Shown here: positions 6,053 to 9,631 of the stretch, piece after piece | Layout of the letters: each line of letters opens with the position of its first letter | Position numbering within the stretch: position 1 is the first letter of the stretch | Assembly: GCA_020434605.1 (NCBI GenBank) | Contig: JAGRAL010000300.1 | Coordinates: 1-9,631 of the forward strand | DNA: 9,631 bases | Direction of reading: 5' to 3' | Source: Bdellovibrionales bacterium | GTDB taxonomy: Bacteria > Bdellovibrionota > Bdellovibrionia > Bdellovibrionales > UBA840 | Position numbers and translations under genes: made by a program | Notes under the pieces: generated by a model | The model's database searches: none | Told to the model about the DNA's origin: nothing | The model's input: the letters and a program-made list of their open reading frames with translations, nothing else

Positions 6053-6559
6053 ATGCAAAAACAGACAGAGACTACAGAGCTAATCAATACAAAGCGTAAT
6101 TTTAAGTGGGACGAGCCAACGGTTAAAAGCATCATCCGTGATATGGGGCTAAAAGTAACCCAACAACGTATGATCATTTTAAAATGCCTTTTATCAGGCA
6201 GAGACCATATTACTGCACAAGAACTTTTTGAAGCTGTGATCAAGAAAGACCCAAGCCTTGGCTTTGCTACCGTTTACCGCTTCTTAAAGCAGCTCACTGA
6301 ACAAGATCTAGTTACCGAAGTTCGAATGGGTGGGCTTCCGGCAAGATATGAGTGGGCTAAGAAAAAGAAACACCATGATCACCTTACTTGCAAACAGTGT
6401 GGAGCTATTTGCGAATTTGAGAATCAACAAATTGAACTTCTACAAAAACAAATTGCAAAAAACTTTGGTTATATTTTAACAGGTCACATCCTAGAATTAT
6501 ACGGTCTATGTCCTTCATGCCAGAAGGAGGAGGGCTTACTTCCCATAGGGGATACGTAA
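6053..6559 (+). CDS. fur: Fur-family metal-responsive transcriptional regulator
   Basis: With this start the protein has 168 residues, a little longer than E. coli Fur (148). The N-terminal winged helix includes GLKVTQQRMIIL (32-43) and the recognition region SLGFATVYRFLKQL (68-81). The dimerisation/metal domain carries HHDHLTCKQCG (107-117), a second CPSC pair (153-156) and LTGHILELYGLC (142-153). Together these give the two CxxC pairs of the structural zinc site and the His/Glu residues of the regulatory site. It would bind DNA as a dimer when loaded with metal, most likely Fe(II). The Fur-like box upstream favours Fur over Zur or PerR, but paralogues are hard to separate by eye. Its stop overlaps the next gene's start (TAATG at 6557-6561), suggesting translational coupling. 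A 20-residue N-terminal extension precedes the usual beginning. Confidence 0.88.
   Translation: MQKQTETTELINTKRNFKWDEPTVKSIIRDMGLKVTQQRMIILKCLLSGRDHITAQELFEAVIKKDPSLGFATVYRFLKQLTEQDLVTEVRMGGLPARYEWAKKKKHHDHLTCKQCGAICEFENQQIELLQKQIAKNFGYILTGHILELYGLCPSCQKEEGLLPIGDT
6547..6551 (+). promoter_or_regulatory. Ribosome binding site deciding the fusion-gene start
   Basis: AGGGG sits 7 nt before the ATG at 6559, within the last codons of fur. A stronger AAGGAGG at 6524-6530 has no in-frame start at useful spacing, so it is probably coding coincidence (Lys-Glu-Glu). Confidence 0.5.
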
Positions 6560-8067
6560 TGCCTTATGTCTTCAGTGAAAAGCCTTATAATTGGCCTACA
6601 CATAGAGTGGATGCCGACAAGCTGGGTTTTGTAGAGCACCTAGAAGAAACGACAAACCAAAAATTGTATGTGGCTCATCGTCTTGATAAAACAACTACTG
6701 GAGCTATGGTTTTTGCCACCACTGCAGACTCAGCAAAAAACCTGCAGGAACACTTTCAAAATAGAAATGTAAAAAAAGAATACTATTTTGTTACTGACAA
6801 AAAAATAAATGATACGAGTCTAAACATTGAAAGCTTTATTACAGAAAAAGATAAAGCCTATTATTCTGATACTCATAAAAATCCAAATAGCCAAACGGTT
6901 TTGACGTGGGTTTGCTCACACAACAAATATCACTTATGGAAAGCGGAACCTTTGAGTGGTAAAACACATCAAATCAGACTGCATGCAAAAGATGCCGGGA
7001 TTCCAATAGTAGGAGATGCAACCTATGGTGGTAGCGATTACCCTTTCTTACTTCTACATTCTCATAAAATCACTGTTCCGGATGCTCCAGAACACATTTC
7101 ACCGCTCCCCGTTTATTTTTCAGATCTAGAAAATCTAGAAAACCCTCTCCTAGCTAGAAGTATTAGAGCAATAGAGGACCGTATTCTTTTGTTTAAGAAA
7201 GTTCCTGACTGCGTTCGTTGGATCCATAAAGAAATACCATGGCTATGCGTAGATCAACTGGGCGACCACCTTTGGTTTCAAATATTTGAAACTCATACTG
7301 GCTATGAAAATCTTGTAAATGAAATTTTAAGTTATCTAAAACAAAGATTGAATCGTAACTTTGAGTATCACGTACAAGTTATGCCTAATCGTGGCATGAG
7401 TCCAAATCAAAAGTTAGTAAGTGATTCTGGTGCAAGCCGTTGGCAAGCAAAAGAGCACGAGGTTACGTATGAGTTTAGATCAGATTCTGGAAGTTCATAC
7501 GGTTTGTTTTTAGATCAAAGAAAAAATAGAGACTGGGTTTTGCAAAATGCAGGAGACAAAACTCTACTCAACTTATTTTGTTACACTGGTGGATTTAGTC
7601 TTTGTGCACTTCATGCTGGGGCCAAAGAAGTAACTAGCGTGGATACTAGTAAAAATACGCTAGAGTGGTTAGAAACAAATATCAAATTAAATAGCTTTAA
7701 TTCTGAAATCCATAAGTCATGGTCTACTGACGCTAGAATATTTTTAAAAGGCGCAAAACAAAGAGATAAACAATACGACTTAGTCATCTGTGACCCGCCA
7801 TCTTTTTCTAGAAGTAAGGAAGGGATCTTTAAAATTGAAAATGACTTTAAAGATCTTTTAGATAAGTGCCTACAGGTCTTAGCGCCAAAAGGAACCTTGT
7901 TATTTTCAACCAATTTTGAAGGCTGGCTTATGGCTGATTTTAAAGAGCAAGTGGAACAGACTCTTCCTAAGGATTACAAAGTTTTAAAATATGCCTCTAG
8001 CGATGTCGACTATGAACCACCAACACAAAATAGAATTTTAAAAATGGTTTTTATTTCGAAGCTTTAA
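6559..8067 (+). CDS. Fused RluA-family pseudouridine synthase and RlmK/RlmI-like SAM methyltransferase
   Basis: The 502-residue protein joins two RNA-modifying enzymes. Residues ~1-185 are an RluA-type pseudouridine synthase: HRLDKTTTG (40-48) holds the catalytic Asp (D43), with GKTHQIRLHA (134-143) and GDATYGG (152-158). No S4 domain is present, and the usual 'vvNKPaG' strand before the active site is missing or very divergent. Residues ~200-502 are a class I methyltransferase closest in motifs to RlmK/RlmI: YGLFLDQRKNR (314-324), the SAM-binding loop NLFCYTGGFSLCALHAGA (338-355), acidic D362, and the DPPSF catalytic motif (412-416). The likely substrate is 23S rRNA, with isomerisation of a uridine and methylation of a nearby base, but the sites are inferred only. 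The start at 6559 overlaps the fur stop; an in-frame ATG at 6508 lies inside fur and lacks support. Confidence 0.85.
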   Translation: MPYVFSEKPYNWPTHRVDADKLGFVEHLEETTNQKLYVAHRLDKTTTGAMVFATTADSAKNLQEHFQNRNVKKEYYFVTDKKINDTSLNIESFITEKDKAYYSDTHKNPNSQTVLTWVCSHNKYHLWKAEPLSGKTHQIRLHAKDAGIPIVGDATYGGSDYPFLLLHSHKITVPDAPEHISPLPVYFSDLENLENPLLARSIRAIEDRILLFKKVPDCVRWIHKEIPWLCVDQLGDHLWFQIFETHTGYENLVNEILSYLKQRLNRNFEYHVQVMPNRGMSPNQKLVSDSGASRWQAKEHEVTYEFRSDSGSSYGLFLDQRKNRDWVLQNAGDKTLLNLFCYTGGFSLCALHAGAKEVTSVDTSKNTLEWLETNIKLNSFNSEIHKSWSTDARIFLKGAKQRDKQYDLVICDPPSFSRSKEGIFKIENDFKDLLDKCLQVLAPKGTLLFSTNFEGWLMADFKEQVEQTLPKDYKVLKYASSDVDYEPPTQNRILKMVFISKL

Positions 8068-8431
8068 CGTGCTTTGCTTTTACAACCGTATGGATATTAC
8101 CTCTTACTGTAAAGTCAGATGTAACTTCGATCTCATGCGGATCTAATAAATTGATCAAATCCGTCATTATTACGTTAGTAACATCCTCGTGATAAATACC
8201 TTGGTTGCGAAATTTGTTGATGTAAAGTTTTAATGACTTTAGCTCGACACACTTTTGATCAGGAACGTATGTTATATATATTGTGGCAAAATCTGGAAAG
8301 CCACTTCTTGGGCATAAGCAAGTGAACTCTGGACAAGTAAACTCAATCGTATACTTTCTTTCTTTAGTTCTATTTTCAAATGCTTCTAGTTCTGCATTTT
8401 CAATCGCTAATTCACCGTACTTCTTGTCCAT
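8051..8431 (-). CDS. queF: NADPH-dependent 7-cyano-7-deazaguanine reductase (type I QueF)
   Basis: QueF reduces the nitrile of preQ0 to the amine of preQ1, using NADPH, in cytoplasmic queuosine biosynthesis. The 126 residues fit the short, single-domain QueF type rather than the ~280-residue E. coli form. CLCPRSGFPDFATIY (38-52) contains the nucleophile C40, which forms the thioimide with preQ0, and D47. VELKSLKLYINKFRNQG (62-78) is the QueF signature for NADPH binding, and GIYHEDVTN follows with His-Glu (81-82). The gene starts 1 nt after the hddA stop, with GGAG (8438-8441) inside hddA as its ribosome binding site, so the two are surely co-transcribed. Its last 17 bases overlap the end of the convergent RluA/methyltransferase gene. 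No other queuosine gene is in the window. Confidence 0.95.
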   Translation of the reverse strand: MDKKYGELAIENAELEAFENRTKERKYTIEFTCPEFTCLCPRSGFPDFATIYITYVPDQKCVELKSLKLYINKFRNQGIYHEDVTNVIMTDLINLLDPHEIEVTSDFTVRGNIHTVVKAKHVKASK

Positions 8432-8432
8432 A

Positions 8433-9395
8433 TTAATCTCCAGACTGTATTTTTGCGCCCTCAGTAGTAAACTTTATTGGAAGTGGCTGCAAGTGTGTGA
8501 GTGCTGTTTGTAAATTTTCTTGTTTCTCTCTAGGGAAAATAAACAATAAATAACCTCCGCCACCTGCGCCTAGTAACTTTCCTCCATAAGCGCCGGCTGC
8601 CAACGCCTTTTGGTAAGAGTCTTCAATGGAGCTGTTAGATATCAAAGTATTCACCCCTTTTTTAAGGTTCCATCCTTCATCTAAAATTTGCCCCATTGTT
8701 TTTAAATCCCCGCCTGTATTTATCTCTTGGTAAAATAGTTTCGCTAAATCACGCATTTTACGAAGTGAGTTTTTACTTACATCTGACGACTTTCTTTCTA
8801 CTTCTAAAATTTTTGAACCGTCACGACTGATTCCTGTATAAAAAATTTGTGTCGCCATCTCTAGCGAAGACGTATGATTAGATCGAATTGGACTTACCTT
8901 TACTTCACCTGTACTTAAAAAACTAAACGCATTCATTCCGCCAAAAGCAGCTGCATATTGATCTTGCTTTCCTGTATTAGCGCCTAGTTCATTGATTTCG
9001 ATATCACAAGCCTTCTCTGCTAGAGCGCTAGGACTTAATGCACTCTCGTACTTCTTACGCTGTAATGCCTTAATAAGAGCTACCGTCAAACTAGAGCTAG
9101 ACCCTAAGCCCGTCCCCGTAGGTGTATCACTCTTCACATGAATTCCTATATTATTTTCAATCCCATATGAGCTTAATATATGCTTAACAAGACGATTTTT
9201 TAATTGTGCTACTGAATCTACATGCTCTGCGCTTTCTTGCTCTAAAAGAACGCCTTTTGCCTCTGAGAGCGTGAGGTGTATGTATTTGTCAATAGTAGTT
9301 GAGACTGTAAAGCCTTCCTCTTCACGGTAAAATGCGGGGAAATCTGTTCTCCCACCCATAAAACTAATCCGTAGAGGACTAATGCATTTAATCAT
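8433..9395 (-). CDS. hddA: GHMP kinase, HddA-type D-glycero-alpha-D-manno-heptose-7-phosphate kinase
   Basis: The protein has 320 residues, close to the family norm (about 330-350). SPLRISFMGGRTDFPAFY (6-23) corresponds to the HddA-type N-terminus. PTGTGLGSSSS (92-102) is the GHMP ATP-binding loop, GKQDQYAAAFGG (142-153) carries the catalytic-region Asp, and GGKLLGAGGGG (271-281) is the C-terminal GHMP motif. HddA phosphorylates the anomeric carbon of heptose-7-phosphate on the way to GDP-heptose for capsule, S-layer glycan or LPS. Related GHMP sugar kinases with other substrates share these motifs, so substrate specificity is inferred. No other heptose gene lies here. There is no Shine-Dalgarno sequence; TATAAA on the minus strand (9404-9409) ends 8 nt before the ATG, so the mRNA may be nearly leaderless. 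queF follows in the same operon. Confidence 0.8.
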   Translation of the reverse strand: MIKCISPLRISFMGGRTDFPAFYREEEGFTVSTTIDKYIHLTLSEAKGVLLEQESAEHVDSVAQLKNRLVKHILSSYGIENNIGIHVKSDTPTGTGLGSSSSLTVALIKALQRKKYESALSPSALAEKACDIEINELGANTGKQDQYAAAFGGMNAFSFLSTGEVKVSPIRSNHTSSLEMATQIFYTGISRDGSKILEVERKSSDVSKNSLRKMRDLAKLFYQEINTGGDLKTMGQILDEGWNLKKGVNTLISNSSIEDSYQKALAAGAYGGKLLGAGGGGYLLFIFPREKQENLQTALTHLQPLPIKFTTEGAKIQSGD

Positions 9396-9403
9396 AGAGA
9401 TTT

Positions 9404-9459
9404 TTTATAATCTAAAATGAGGCGGAACTCTAGTTGATTCTTTCATAAAATTATACAAT
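9404..9459. promoter_or_regulatory. Divergent promoter region between hddA and the cysteine desulfurase
   Basis: The 73-base gap (9396-9468) holds TATAAA on the minus strand (9404-9409), 8 nt before the hddA ATG, and TACAAT on the plus strand (9454-9459), 9 nt before the desulfurase ATG. -35 boxes are poor: TTGATT at 9434-9439 is only 14 bp from the plus-strand -10. Neither gene shows a Shine-Dalgarno sequence. Confidence 0.3.
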
Positions 9460-9468
9460 ATACACTAT

Positions 9469-9631
9469 ATGGAAACAATTTATTTAGACTACCACGCTAC
9501 AACACCGCAAGACCCAAGAGTTACAGAGGCAATGTTGCCCTATTTTCATAAATTTTATGCTAACTCTTCTTCCGCCCACATGGCGTCTTGGCCTGTACAC
9601 GACGCCTTAAAAATCGCTAGAAAAACCCATG
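9469..9631 (+). CDS. Cysteine desulfurase, N-terminal part (IscS/NifS family)
   Basis: Only the first 54 residues are in the window; the gene runs off the right edge. They begin METIYLDYHATTPQDPRV and continue with EAMLPYF and a SSSAHM segment (48-64 in family terms), the characteristic opening of IscS/NifS cysteine desulfurases, where family members read 'YLDNNATTPVDPRV' and 'GNPSSSH'. These PLP enzymes take sulfur from cysteine for Fe-S clusters and thiolated tRNA. The catalytic Lys and Cys lie beyond the window, so the subgroup (IscS, NifS, SufS) cannot be set, although the opening resembles IscS/NifS more than SufS. It is transcribed divergently from hddA. Confidence 0.88.
   Translation, partial: METIYLDYHATTPQDPRVTEAMLPYFHKFYANSSSAHMASWPVHDALKIARKTH

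Noticed and set aside
6524..6530. Strong AAGGAGG inside the end of fur
   Set aside because: No in-frame start codon stands 5-12 nt downstream; it encodes Lys-Glu-Glu and is probably coincidence.
6508..6558. Upstream ATG giving the fusion protein 17 extra residues
   Set aside because: It lies inside fur, has no ribosome binding site, and adds a glycine-rich stretch not typical of RluA enzymes.

Overview
The window is an AT-rich, densely coded piece of bacterial chromosome. No phage, transposase or CRISPR genes are visible. Sec-type signal peptides, a heptose-phosphate kinase, a Fur regulator with a Fur-box-like operator and a type I QueF point to a Gram-negative bacterium. The overall flavour (low GC, PF10136-type membrane protein, many lineage-specific secreted proteins, RluA/methyltransferase fusion) suggests a Bdellovibrionota or related delta-type lineage. 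That assignment is a judgement by eye, not demonstrated.

Left part (1-2572, + strand): a large polytopic membrane protein of the misnamed 'site-specific recombinase' family PF10136, a small secreted protein of unknown function, and a small BON-like protein. Middle (2573-4498): a tRNA-Arg(UCG) gene on the minus strand, with an exact 17-bp copy of its 3' end 1.8 kb further downstream. The two copies bracket a single minus-strand gene for a secreted 480-residue protein of unknown function with a Rossmann/SLOG-like C-terminal half. This is the layout of a small integrated islet at a tRNA attachment site, but no integrase is present.

Right of the tRNA (+ strand): an RDD-family membrane protein with a Cys-containing extracytoplasmic domain. 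It is followed by a Fur-family regulator with a Fur-box-like operator in front of it. The fur gene is coupled by a stop/start overlap to a fusion of an RluA-type pseudouridine synthase and an RlmK/RlmI-type methyltransferase, presumably a bifunctional rRNA-modifying enzyme. On the minus strand follow queF (queuosine biosynthesis) and hddA-like heptose-7-phosphate kinase, arranged as an hddA-queF operon with a 1-nt gap. queF overlaps the fusion gene tail-to-tail by 17 bp. The window ends inside a divergent cysteine desulfurase gene (IscS/NifS family).

Two modes of translation start seem to coexist. Several genes have clear Shine-Dalgarno sequences. Others (RDD protein, fur, hddA, cysteine desulfurase) have none, and instead carry a -10-like hexamer ending 4-9 nt before the ATG, suggesting leaderless transcripts. 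Three modified-RNA functions lie close together (tRNA-Arg gene, rRNA-modifying fusion, tRNA-modifying QueF), but there is no sign that they form a pathway.
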